DNA of 64,000 nucleotides, taken from Takakia lepidozioides. Taxonomy: Eukaryota > Streptophyta > Takakiopsida > Takakiales > Takakiaceae. The stretch is from contig CM060732.1 of NCBI GenBank assembly GCA_030704615.1, forward strand, positions 49,953,053 through 50,017,052. Direction: 5' to 3'. Made by a program: the position numbers and the translations under genes. Shown here in pieces: positions 1 to 10,145 of this stretch (positions are counted from its first letter, which is position 1; the number at the start of each line of letters is the position of its first letter). Below the pieces are notes generated by a model. The model was not told the DNA's origin, searched no databases, and saw nothing but the letters and a program-made list of their open reading frames with translations.

Positions 1-87
1 TCCTTTGACATTTCAGCTTCCAAGTCCTGAGTTTCACTTGCACTTAGAATGGACAGAGCACCACTCAAAGCTCTACGTCTTCACTGC
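1..87. repeat. 87-bp direct repeat, copy 1
   Basis: Positions 1-87 are repeated base for base at 393-479, an offset of 392 bp. The window starts inside this copy, so the repeat may extend further left. It could be a local tandem duplication with a roughly 390-bp unit. No coding function is evident; the two short ORFs that share it do not resemble a known protein. Confidence 0.85.
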
Positions 88-392
88 ATACACTGCTTTT
101 CTCTCAAGTGTTGAGTGTCGTGTTTTCTACTTACAGTGTACACTGCCACTTCTCTTCAGCCTCCAGGAAGTTTCTTGCCACAATGCCACATATTCCTCAA
201 GCTCTTGCGGGACATAACCTGTTTGAAACACAAATATTAGAATGCGCGACCCACCATTATGGTCTACACAATGCATAGATTGAGGGTTGGACATATCGAC
301 ACAGTAAACACCACACTATGCAACTTCAACTTTCATGAAATCAAACCCGAATTTATGGTATTGCAGGAAGCCTTCTGGGCGGAAGCTCAACA

Positions 393-479
393 TCCTTTGA
401 CATTTCAGCTTCCAAGTCCTGAGTTTCACTTGCACTTAGAATGGACAGAGCACCACTCAAAGCTCTACGTCTTCACTGC
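393..479. repeat. 87-bp direct repeat, copy 2
   Basis: Identical to 1-87. Flanking sequence differs on both sides: copy 1 continues into a TTTTCTCTC-containing stretch and copy 2 into a CATTGTTTGTCC stretch. Only the 87-bp core is therefore conserved here. Confidence 0.85.
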
Positions 480-1889
480 TCATTGTTTGTCCATTCACCG
501 TACATGGCCCAGTTCAATTTTTTCTGAAGCACCTCCTCACAAACGATGTCTCTTGCCATCCCCAATGAAATCTGCCGAGATGCAGGGACGCACTCCTGTT
601 GGTGCACGATCCTCCACAAGTTTTCTATCTTTGCAATCAAAGTAGGGTCATTCTTGTGCCTGTAACTATGCCCATTCTTGTTTATAACTGGACCAAATAA
701 CTTCTCTACAACTTTATGAGTGGGGTCTCTAGGAATACGTATTCATTTGGGGTTTAAGCCTTCAGCGTAGAGCCCATACTTCTCTACAAAATCTTTCCTA
801 GACAAGGGCCCCTCCTAGATCGGGAGCAGTCCCGTATAGTGGCAGTACAAAACCAAGCTGCAGACTAGGGTGAAAGTCACCCTCTATTTTGACCTTCCGT
901 ACTCAATTCTCGGGGAATCCTCTCCCTATATAGTTTAGGGAATCATGTCTGATATAGAGGTATTTTCTATGAGGGTATTATTTTTCTTTTTTCTTTTTTC
1001 ATCCACCATATAACTATTTAATTCTGTAATATGCACAATTACTGGCATGCTATTTTTTAATTCAATTATAATCATAAAATATTTGACACCCTATAATAAC
1101 ATTGAAAATAGAACAAAATTTTCTTACAGTGTCAGATATTTTATCATTTATTTGATGCATGCTCATTGAGAGTTTCAACAGCATCAACATCATTCACGGT
1201 ATAAACATTCTGAACTTTGTCATATGTGAACTGATAAAAGTGAAAAGAAAACAAAATGAGAAGAAAACAATGTAACTCTAAACCAAAACGTATCTTCTAT
1301 AAACGAGGTCTCCTCATCCAAGCCGAGTCTAAGTCCCGTCATCCAAGTCCAACCCAGTGGTTTATGAAGTCATAATACTAATATACCATAGAATCAATGA
1401 CCCTTTAAATGTGGTATCCACAAAATAAGGACACCCATTTTTATTTCTAAAAATATTGTAAATTGTACCTTCAAAAATATATGTACCCTATATTTGTTTG
1501 CACGCCGTTTGGAAAAAAAATGGAAGTGACTTCCCTGGGACTCGATTACATCTCTAGATAAGATTTTTGTCCACTTGGAATTCTTCTTTCATAATCCCAT
1601 ATCTTCTGAAAATTTGCAGAGAGGTTTTCCCACTTGTCTTGACACTGTTATGTACTTCTCATTGTGTTCGAGACATGTATCTTCCACAACGGACCATATT
1701 TGTGCCGCGGTATGATGCAATGTCTTCGATCCAAATCCAGGACCATGCTTCACCCAATCTGTCACGCTTTGTTGCTTGCAAGACCATGACCTCGTTTACG
1801 GTCCATGGGGTACTTGCAGCCTAGAGTGTCCATAATGCGACACGATCACGAGTGCATGAGATGTCCTAAGGCTGGCGTGAGTTCTGAAA
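480..1889. other. AT-rich intergenic stretch, no gene seen
   Basis: ORFs here are short, lack recognisable motifs and show no splice-supported continuation. The sequence is AT-rich around 960-1,500. I see no RNA gene or element end that I can defend. Confidence 0.5.
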
Positions 1890-2010
1890 AATAAGTTTTG
1901 GACCGTCGAATGAAGTCGATCTAGCCTAGTTATCATTCTTGACGTGACGTGGCGCTGACACGTCCGCCGTCATGTCCGACGTGCGTCACGTCACGTCGAA
2001 TCCGGACGTT
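1890..2010. repeat. Left terminal region of the composite transposon
   Basis: It contains GACCGTCG, CGATCTAG and GTTATCA, then dense overlapping GACGTGACG, GACACGTCC and CACGTCACGTC words. The reverse complement of 16,375-16,490 has the same order (TCTAG, GTTATCA, CACGTCC, ACGTCAGACATGACGCTGAC). Such clustered short motifs are typical of transposase-binding subterminal DNA; that role is inferred. Confidence 0.4.
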
Positions 2011-2145
2011 TATCCATGTAATTTTTTTTATATTTGATTTTTACGATTTACTTCTACCCTTTGTAATGACATGACAGCCACGGTGTAAAACAGACGTGGC
2101 CAATTATTAATATTTATTAATTTTTTTAAAGAAAATATATCCGCT

Positions 2146-2372
2146 TATATTGGCGGTCGTATATAATTTATTATTTTTAATAAAAGCGACCTCCCATATT
2201 GGCGGTCGCTTGTAATTTAATATTTTGTTAAATTAAGCGACCGCCCATATTGGCGGTCGCTTGTATTTTATTACATTTTAAAATAAGCGACCGCCTACAT
2301 TGGCCATGTGGCGATCGCTCTTCTTGTTTTTATAAATATAGCGACCGCCATGCAGCGGTCGCGTGTTTTTTT
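2146..2372. repeat. Left palindrome array (about 5 copies)
   Basis: About five copies of a 25-30-bp palindrome with GCGACCGCC and GGCGGTCGC arms and a short variable centre (such as ATATT), about 50 bp apart and separated by A/T-rich spacers. The same palindrome recurs at 10,146-11,925 and 15,605-16,310. This copy lies upstream of the TATA box and the kinase-like gene. Confidence 0.75.
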
Positions 2373-2667
2373 TTTTCTTAGAAATCCAGGGACCCGCCGT
2401 GTGGCGTTTTGTTTTTATTTTTAATCATAAAGCGGCATCTCGGCCAGCCACGTGGCGAGGTGCCACGGGTCAGGAAAAACGAAACAAATGGGATGGGGGG
2501 AGGTGGTTTTGAACCCTTGACCTCTTCCATGTGGGTGCGCGTGCGAGGTGCAACTGGCCAGTCGCGCCGCGCTGACACGTGGCGAGGCGCCACTGGCCTA
2601 TCGCGCCTTCTCAAGCATAATGCCATTTTTTTATTTTTTTTGGGGAAGGAAGGGGATGGGGGGCGCC

Positions 2668-2675
2668 TATATAAA
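2668..2675 (+). promoter_or_regulatory. TATA box of the kinase-like gene
   Basis: TATATAAA sits in a G/C-rich context about 310 bp upstream of the first ATG at 2985 and downstream of the left palindrome array. A comparable TATA box lies upstream of the hAT gene on the other strand, also close to a palindrome array. This suggests a shared promoter layout. Confidence 0.5.
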
Positions 2676-2984
2676 CCATCCCCCCCTCTTTTTCTGATTA
2701 CTTTTGCCCCTCTTGTGGTGCGGTTCCTTGGCATCCTGTAGTCCTTTCAGACTTCGTTGCTTGGCACTGCCAATGAGAGGTGCAAAGGTGATTATTTGGG
2801 GGCGGAGGTTTTCTATTGGTCAATCCCACACACTTGTTCACGGTACGATCATCGTATCACCATTTTGCCGTTTCCGGATCTCCGGCGGCCTGGTTTTTTG
2901 CAAAATACTACGAAGACACCATCCACACGCGTTCATTGCCATTTTCTGAGGTTTTAGACCCTGTAGTGGGCAAAGATTTATACA

Positions 2985-4442
2985 ATGTCGGGGGTTGTGA
3001 ATTCAAGTTCTGGGGCGGGATCGTCTGGGGGGCGGATGAAGAGAAAACGTGCCCACGAGCGGGATAGCCAGGTCAACAAGCCAGACTACCCGGAACCGGA
3101 TGCCTTGGATAGGGTGAAAGAAGTGGTAGCGGATTATTTCAAGGGTAGAGACATGATGAGGCTGGAGAGTGCTTATATTAGGCATAGATGGGAGGGGTTT
3201 CAAAATTTTCAGCAAAATATGTAGAGAAAAATGACAAACGTTTTGACGGGGGCTAAGTGGACGGCGGACAGGGACAAGCCGAAGTTCAATCGGTGGATCC
3301 AAAGCAGGGCGAAAGACGTCATGTGGAATTTGAGGCAGCTAATGAAAACATAGAAGGGTAGAACAACCGAGGGTCGAGTGCCCTTCGCCGAAGCTGAGTT
3401 AATGCGGCATGTTGAGTATTGGGCTTGTTCGGCAAGTCAAAATTCACATCCCCGGACTAGGGTTGTCCCTTGGAAGGCGGGGTCATCGGGCGGGGGAGGC
3501 ACAACTGGTCTTTATTACCTGAACTCTACTGCGAAGGTGGTAGAGATTGGCCTTACAAAGAAAGAAGGTATGCCAAGGTCCGTCACTGTAGGATTGTTGG
3601 CGATTCTAGTATACTGGAGCGTTGGGAGCTAGCGGGAAAAAAACCCCAAGTCCAAAAATCCAGAAAAGACGTTGAGACAACATAACGACGAGTGTTTGGC
3701 AATGAAGTTCCAGCATCCGGGTGTTATCTCGTATTTTGCTGTGAATGCACGTGAGGTAGAGGGTTACACTCGCTGGTGGAATGGGGGGACAATACGCGAC
3801 ATGATGAACCTTGACAGAAAATGGGGCAACGATTCGGACAACAGGGTAATTTTGAAACAAAGGGAAACGGAAGCAGAGTTCCAGGAATGCGATCGCTTGC
3901 TTCGTTTCCGGAAAGTGCGCAGTAAACTTGCATGGGCACTGATGTGCATCATGGATGTTGTCCACAAGAACGGTGTCATGCACAACAACTTGTCCCCCGA
4001 CAACATCTTGTTGCATTTTCCATATGGCACCGAGGAGATCAAGATTAGGGTGTGTGATTGGGGCTTAGCCATCCCATTGGGCATACGCAAAGCCTCGCCA
4101 TACCAGTTTGAAAACCAAGACAAGCTGGACCGGGAACTCGCGAAAAGATGGTGGGTGGAAAAAGATATTGCATCGGTTTTCAATGCGAATGCCACCCCCC
4201 CCCAGGACATGACGTCGGAGGCCTTTGCCGTTGGAAAGATAGCGGTACGAATAAATGGCGGCACTCATTATGATCAAAGTATGTTCCAGGACCAATTTAC
4301 GGGAGGTTGTTGGCATTCAATGCTACAAAGGTTGTACGACAACAACAAGAATGAGAGAGTCACATTAGCCCATGTAGTACTTCGGTTCATGGGCAAGCCA
4401 TTCAATTGGCCTGAGCTGAAAGACGTATATAGGACGGAGTAG
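2985..4442 (+). pseudogene. Kinase-like protein gene carried by the transposon (broken)
   Basis: The ATG at 2985 opens a reading with a basic KRKR cluster and then a charged segment. It is interrupted by in-frame TAG codons near 3222 and 3351 and by compensating frameshifts between about 3450 and 3670. From 3672 an open stretch of 256 codons runs to the TAG at 4440. This part has the layout of a protein kinase: a YTRWWNGGTIRDMM stretch in the hinge region, a VMHNNLSPDNILL catalytic-loop equivalent at about 3975-4016, and a VCDWGLA stretch in place of DFG at about 4049-4069. The catalytic HRD is HNN, so the proton-acceptor Asp is replaced by Asn, and the lobes are short. In family terms it is a divergent, probably pseudo, kinase. 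Its position just inside the transposon's left array suggests cargo of the element. Native substrate and role are unknown. Confidence 0.6.
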
Positions 4443-4654
4443 ACCATAGTCTCGTAGATATGAGATTTCTGGCAATACAATGGTTCTTTTATGAAGACAT
4501 AACTCAATTTTGATTGTGCATGTAATAAATAAAGTCTCATTGTAAATACTACATTGCATATGCTCGACCCTGGCACCTGTCATCGCAACATAAATGGTTT
4601 CTGTACTGGCTCACTGTTTATATTTGTAATGTTCCAAGGTTTCGGATAGGGTTA

Positions 4655-4922
4655 TGAGAAAACGATGTATTAGTTCCGTAGGAGTTAGACAACAAACGTC
4701 TCCTCTCATTCAACTGTGCGACACTACCATGAGAGGCATGGATCGGAAATTAATAGGTGCACATGCGACCTCCGAACGTTTGATACTAGATCTTTACTTA
4801 AACGTGCGGAGGTCGCATGTACATTTATTACTTTTTTATCCATGCTGGTAGTATCGCACAGATGAATGAGATATGGAACGTTTGTTGTCTAACTCATATG
4901 GATCCAATATATCATTTTCTCA
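4655..4922. repeat. Long foldback 1 (arms about 125 bp)
   Basis: Arms 4655-4781 and 4800-4922 are imperfect reverse complements with an 18-base loop. The inner 21 bp (4761-4781 against 4800-4820) pair with one mismatch. Further out, GTTAGACAACAAACG at the left is matched by CGTTTGTTGTCTAAC at the right. RNA from either strand would form a long hairpin. It starts about 210 bp after the kinase-like gene's stop codon. Confidence 0.85.
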
Positions 4923-5109
4923 GTACCCTGTCAGAAACATTGAAACATTCGCAGTTACAAACAGTGCCACAATACACGGCCGGTTTTGTTGAAATGACAT
5001 TTATGAGGTTCGAGCGTATGCAATTTATTATTTACAACGAAATTTTATTTACTCGGGGGACCGGTACTGCTGTTGGAGCGCAACTGATGGTGCGAGTTCT
5101 CTATTGATT

Positions 5110-5510
5110 GGAGCTGCCACAACCAATGTCAACAATCATATTTACGGTAAGGTGTTTCATGCTATTGTTGTTCCTCTAGCTGAATTCTGTAGTACTTTTT
5201 TTGCTATTCTCATGCCAACGTCATCTGAGACTGTCATGTTCAAACGGACGTATCAGCCACCCCGGCCAGCTTGCAGGCTACAGCCATGGTCCACCATAAA
5301 TTGAATGAATTGGAGATTTTGTGCGAAGTTCCTGGTTTCATATCCGTGGTGGCTGATACGGAATTCGGACTATGGCAGTTGCAGTGGACCTGATGTTGTT
5401 GGCATGAGAGTAGCAAAACGATTCCTAAATAATTCAGCTACATGAACATCGGCAGTATGAAACACCTTGCAGTACATATGATTTTTGAGATTGTTTGCAC
5501 GGATTATTTG
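5110..5510. repeat. Long foldback 2 (arms about 145 bp)
   Basis: The left arm, about 5,118-5,263, and the right arm, about 5,346-5,508, are imperfect reverse complements around a spacer of about 85 bp. Shared words, read on the left arm and on the reverse complement of the right, include AAGGTGTTTCAT, TAGCTGAATT, CTCATGCCAAC and GTATCAGCCACC. No coding potential is seen. Confidence 0.8.
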
Positions 5511-5573
5511 TGTTTGTGCTTTCAAGTGGCGAACATTTCCGCCATGGTGCGGAAGACGTGCATTGGCCACATT

Positions 5574-5645
5574 AAACGGTTGATGTGATACCATTTCACA
5601 AATGTATCACATCGCATTTGTGAAAATGTATCACATGAACCGTTC
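5574..5645. repeat. Short foldback 3 (arms about 29 bp)
   Basis: ACGGTTGATGTGATAC...TTTCACAAATG on the left pairs with CATTTGTGAAA...GTATCACATGAACCGT on the right around a roughly 10-base loop. It is the third hairpin in the cluster 4,655-6,060. Confidence 0.75.
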
Positions 5646-5844
5646 CATGTGATCTACGGGAGTCTTCGATGGGTACGAGATCAATGTGGCCTACGAGATC
5701 TGCTTCCACCAACAAACATATGATCATTTCAGAAGCGCTAGAACTTTGAAGCGAAGATAGATAAGGTTCTTCATCTAGATGTTCAACATGCTGAGGTCTT
5801 CTGTAATGTCTCTTGCTTCGTAATGAGGTACTTCTCCAACTCTT

Positions 5845-6060
5845 ATTTTTCAAATACTAATATCTTCCATCTGGAATATATCCACACATGCGTATATAAC
5901 TTAAAAAAATAAATGACCATCAAAACTGGAAGCTGGGGATGAGGCTTATAAAAGTTGAGATGGTCATTTGTTTTTAAGGATTTCTGCACACATATGTGGA
6001 TCTGTTCCAAGTGGAGAATATTAACATATTGGATAAAGTGGACATGGAGAAGTACCACAT
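5845..6060. repeat. Long foldback 4 (arms about 70-90 bp)
   Basis: The left arm, about 5,848-5,925, and the right arm, about 5,955-6,055, share AATGACCATC against GATGGTCATT, and CACACATGCGTATA against CACACATATGTGGATC when folded. Pairing is weaker than in foldbacks 1 and 2 but runs in the correct order. Confidence 0.6.
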
Positions 6061-6124
6061 TACGAGGCAGGAGACACTACAAAAAGAGCTTCAAATGGCA
6101 TACCATGTAACAGGTCCCAGTATA

Positions 6125-8510
6125 ATCAAAGACAAAACCCCATTCATTCAATGGGCAATTGAATGGTTGCCCATCCAAATGATTTTTGTTTGCTTTCAAT
6201 CTTTGCCACTATGTTCAACATACCATGTATCAAGTCCCGGACTAATATCAGATTAATCAAAATTCATTCGATGGCTCAACAGATGGTTGGCCATCGAAAT
6301 GATTTTGGTTCGCTTTGAGACTTGGCCACTATGTTCAATGTGCCATGTAAGAGGCCGCAGAGTAATATGAGATCAATCGAAATTCGTTGAATGGGCCAAC
6401 GGATGGTTGCCCATCCAAATGATTTCCGTTCGCTTTGAAACTTGGTCAGTGTGTTCAATGTACCATCTGATACGTCCCAGTGTAATACGAGATCAATAAA
6501 AAATCGTTCGATTGTCCAATGAGGCGTTCACTTGTCATCTGGTTTTTGTTCAATGCGAACAAAAAAATCCTGCAATGTGTGCACGGCTATTGCACCCATT
6601 GAACGGATGTGGTTGAAGCCCCTCTTTTGCCCGCATGTGCTTGAACATGTGTGCGACACATGTGCGGAGACACAACAGACGAATAAATCATTTGCCTCCC
6701 CATCGACGCACTCCCCCCTCAAGCCATTCCACAATTTAATTGAATTTAAATTTATTTTAAGCCAATAAATAGGTTTGCACTGTCTTTCAGTGGGGGTTTT
6801 TGGCACGTAGCAATTGTTTTTGGCTCAATTTCGTTCTGCGGCTTCCAGCATCCCACGGCTACTCCCCCGCCAAAATTTGGACCAATGAAAGATGCCCCCA
6901 AAAAAAATGTACTCTTCGCTCATTATTGCAGAACTCTCTATGAAGAGTGCATGAAGTAGAACACAAATCAAGTTTGGAGTGCAAAACAGAGAAGAAACTA
7001 TGGTTTTGGGTCCAAATGAATTTTGATCGCTCCCAAATCTGGCACGCACGTTGTATATGGCTACATTACACGCCCCATTCAAAAACAGAATGAAAAAAAA
7101 ATCGTGAGCACGCAAAACACAGTCCAATAGGTCCCAAAGCAATAGCAGATCCAACAGAATACATTCAACGGGTGAACGGATGGTTGCCCATCCAAATCAT
7201 TTTTGTTAGCTTCCAAACTTTGCCAGCACGTTTGAGACACCCTCTCACAGGTCCCGGACTAATATCAGATCAATCAAAATTTATTTGATGGCTCAACGGA
7301 TGGTTGGCCATCGAAATGATTTTGGTTCGCTTTGAGACTTGGCCACTATGTTCAATGTGTCATGTAAGAGGCCCCAAAGTAATATGAGATTAATCGAAAT
7401 TCGTTCAATGGGCCAACGGATGGTTGCCAAATGATTTTCGTTCGCTTTGAAACTTGGCGAGTGTGTTCAATGTACCCTCTGATACATCCCAATGTAATAC
7501 GAGATCAATCGAAATTTGTTTGATTGTCCAATGAGGCGTTCACTTGTCATCTGGTTTTTGTTCAATGCGAAAAAGAAATCCTGCAATGCGTGCACGGCTA
7601 TTGTACCCTTTGAACGGATGTGGTTGAAGCCCCTATTTTGCCCACATGTGCTTGAACATGTGTGCGACACATGTGCGAAGACACAACAGACGAATAAATC
7701 ATTTGCCTCCCCATCGACGCGCTCCCCCCTCAAGCCATTTCACAATTTAATTGAATTTAAATTTATTTTAATCCAATAAATAGGTTTGCACTGCCTTTCA
7801 TTGGGGGGTTTTGGCACGTATCGATTTTGTTTTTGGCTCAATTTTGTTCTGCGGCTTCCAACATCCCACCACTACTCCCCCGCCAAATTTTGGACCAATT
7901 AAAAATGCCCCCCCCAAAAAAATGTTCACTTCGCTCACTATTGCAGAACTCTCTATGTAGAGTGCATGAAGTAGAACACAAATCAAGTTTGGAGTGCAAA
8001 ACAGGGAAGAAACTGTGGTTTTGGGTCCAAATGAATTCACGTTGCATATGGCTACATTACACACCCTATTAAAAAACGGAATGAAAAAAAAATCGTGAGC
8101 ACGCGAAACACAGTCCAATAGGTCCCAAAGCAATAGCAGATCCAACAGAATACATTCAACGGGTGAACGGATGGTTGCCCATCCAAATCATTTTTGTTTG
8201 CTTCCAAACTTTGCTAGTACGTTCGAGACACCCTCTCACAGGTCCCGGACTAATATCAGATCAATCAAAATTCATTCGATGGCTCAACGGATGGTTGGCC
8301 ATCAAAATGATTTTGGTTCGCTTTGAGACTTGGCCACTATGTTCAATGTGTCATGTAAGAGGCCCCAAAGTAATATGAGTTCAATCAAAATTCGTTGAAT
8401 GGGCCAACGGATGGTTGCCCATCCAAATGATTTTCGTTCGCTTTGAAACTTGGCCAGTGTGTTTAATGTACCCTCTGATACGTCCTAGTGTAATATGAGA
8501 TCAATCAAAA
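6125..8510. repeat. 120-bp tandem satellite in about 1-kb higher-order units
   Basis: The phrase GGTTGCCCATCCAAATGAT or a close variant recurs at about 6165, 6285 and 6405, exactly 120 bp apart, with a degenerate fourth unit at 6525. The block plus a 600-bp non-satellite segment repeats: the phrase beginning TGTCCAATGAGGCGTTCAC occurs at about 6,514 and 7,528. A third partial block runs at 8,163-8,510. Each 600-bp segment holds the near-palindrome ACATGTGTGCGACACATGT. Several ORFs here are alike only because the DNA is duplicated. Confidence 0.8.
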
Positions 8511-9014
8511 TTATTTTATGCTTTGAGAACTTTGTGGGTATGTTCGTAGAAAGATCATAGATTTTGCGAAATGATTATGAAATACGCAAGGACCGGGCGA
8601 AATTTGTTTGGAAGACGACCGTTCGTAACTCGTTATAACTTATTTGTTAACATCAATTTTTCTTGTTCTCCAGCTTTCGGAGTTCATTGCAAATACCCAC
8701 ATACACGTCATGACCAAATATGACACCATTGTAAATTTGTTTACAGGGTGAACTACTTCTTCCCCATCACACGAGTGTAAATGTGAAGAAAATGCTGCTC
8801 ATGCAATTGAAATTGGCAGGTGCCGCACATGTGCATTGTGTGATTGATGATATACAAACTTGGCAGAATGCCATCACTGTGTTTTCCAACAATATTCAAG
8901 GTACAACAAAAATGCATATTGTATATGTACTACGCTGCCAGTCATTAAAAGCCTAGTCGTCACTGTCCAAGGATGTGAAATTTGATGTTGTGGCCTGATT
9001 TGCACTGCCAATTG
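8511..9014. other. No gene seen between satellite and minus-strand gene
   Basis: Moderately AT-rich sequence with no ORF above 60 codons and no repeat I can recognise. It probably holds the 3' flank of the minus-strand gene that ends near 9,015. Confidence 0.4.
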
Positions 9015-9778
9015 CTAGAGCTTGCGACCGTGATCTCGTGGTAACTTCCTCGTGGTCTCCGTAACTTCCTGAATGATGAGGTCAATACTGCGATCGGGCA
9101 TTGCAAACTTCGTGTCCATGTTCACGACGTTTGTTCGATCCTCATTGTGGACAACAATGCCTTCATTGTTTGGAGGCATGTCTTGCAATCTAGCTTCCAA
9201 CTCGGCTATGCGCAATGTTTGCCAGTCTAGTCGGTCCTAATTCACTGGTCTCTTTCCGCCAGTTGTTCCTCTAACGTTGCAGCCGGTTGTATTCCGAACG
9301 TGTCCGGGATGTATTCAAAATCGTATAGCAACCTTGCGTTCCTCCTACTAGCAGTTTGCCAATTCACTGGACGCAAGAATATGACCTCCACGTACAACAT
9401 GGCTGCCAAGGTGTACGGGATTTGACCCTTTAAGAGAGATTGACCCCACAATGTGCAATGCACCTCATTCGCCCTATGTTGGAAATGCAAGTTCGTGCAA
9501 GACCTCGACTCTGCGTAATTGTTTCAGGTTTGCACGCCATGCCTATCTAAAGGCCACAATCGATTGATGTGGTACCATTTCACGAATTTTTTGCATCTCG
9601 CCATCGGCCACCGGAACTCTTCCGGAACATCCTCCCAGCCCTCTTCTGCTAGTATGCTAGGGTCACCAAATACTTCCCAATTCAAGTCTTGCCTTGACCC
9701 TTTGATTTTCTTAGGGGGCGGTCCATGTTCATTGGGGTCATCACTTCCATGACGGTCATCGTCCTGGCCCTGTGCCAT
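9015..9778 (-). pseudogene. Unknown transposon-carried gene with C-terminal coiled coil (broken)
   Basis: Read leftward from the ATG at 9778, the protein starts acidic and hydrophilic, then carries a PPKKIKGSR basic patch resembling a nuclear localisation signal and a WEVFGDPSILAEEGWEDV segment. An in-frame TGA at 9524-9526 (CGA or CAA would restore it) separates this from a second segment in the same frame, 9242-9490. A frameshift then leads to 9015-9215, rich in a RIAELEARL-type heptad pattern that predicts a coiled coil. The whole would be about 250 residues. I do not recognise the family. It lies between the satellite and the large palindrome array and points the same way as the hAT gene. 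A role as an accessory DNA-binding or regulatory protein of the element is only inference. Confidence 0.45.
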
Positions 9779-10145
9779 TCTACAACAATCGGAGCAACAC
9801 TAAACGAGGTTTTCTAAAAAGACGTAACTCTAAACCCTTCCCCCGTTAAGTAGGTTTGAGTAGGTGTCAAAATAGTTCCTAAAAGCTAATTTTGTAGAAT
9901 AAAATGATCCTCGAAGCCAGAGGAAGGCCTATGGGAGCATTCTGCAACGACTTCACAGAAATCGTGGCAAAAAATACCTCATACCCAACCAATGGCCTCA
10001 TTCTCCACGTGACTACGTGTCGTGGAATAATGAAATGTCACGCACACAGAAGTTGTGTGGAGAGGAAGTGAGGGGAGAATAAGCCTCCCTTGGCTTATTT
10101 CCCCCTCCGCTCTCATTTCTCGGGCCACGTGAAGGGCGAATCTTC

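Noticed and set aside
6532-7779. Paired ORFs with TAIAPIERMWLKPLFCPHVLE-like sequence at 6532 and 7516
   Set aside because: Their similarity comes from the 1-kb DNA duplication. Opposite-strand ORFs are equally conserved and no domain is recognisable.
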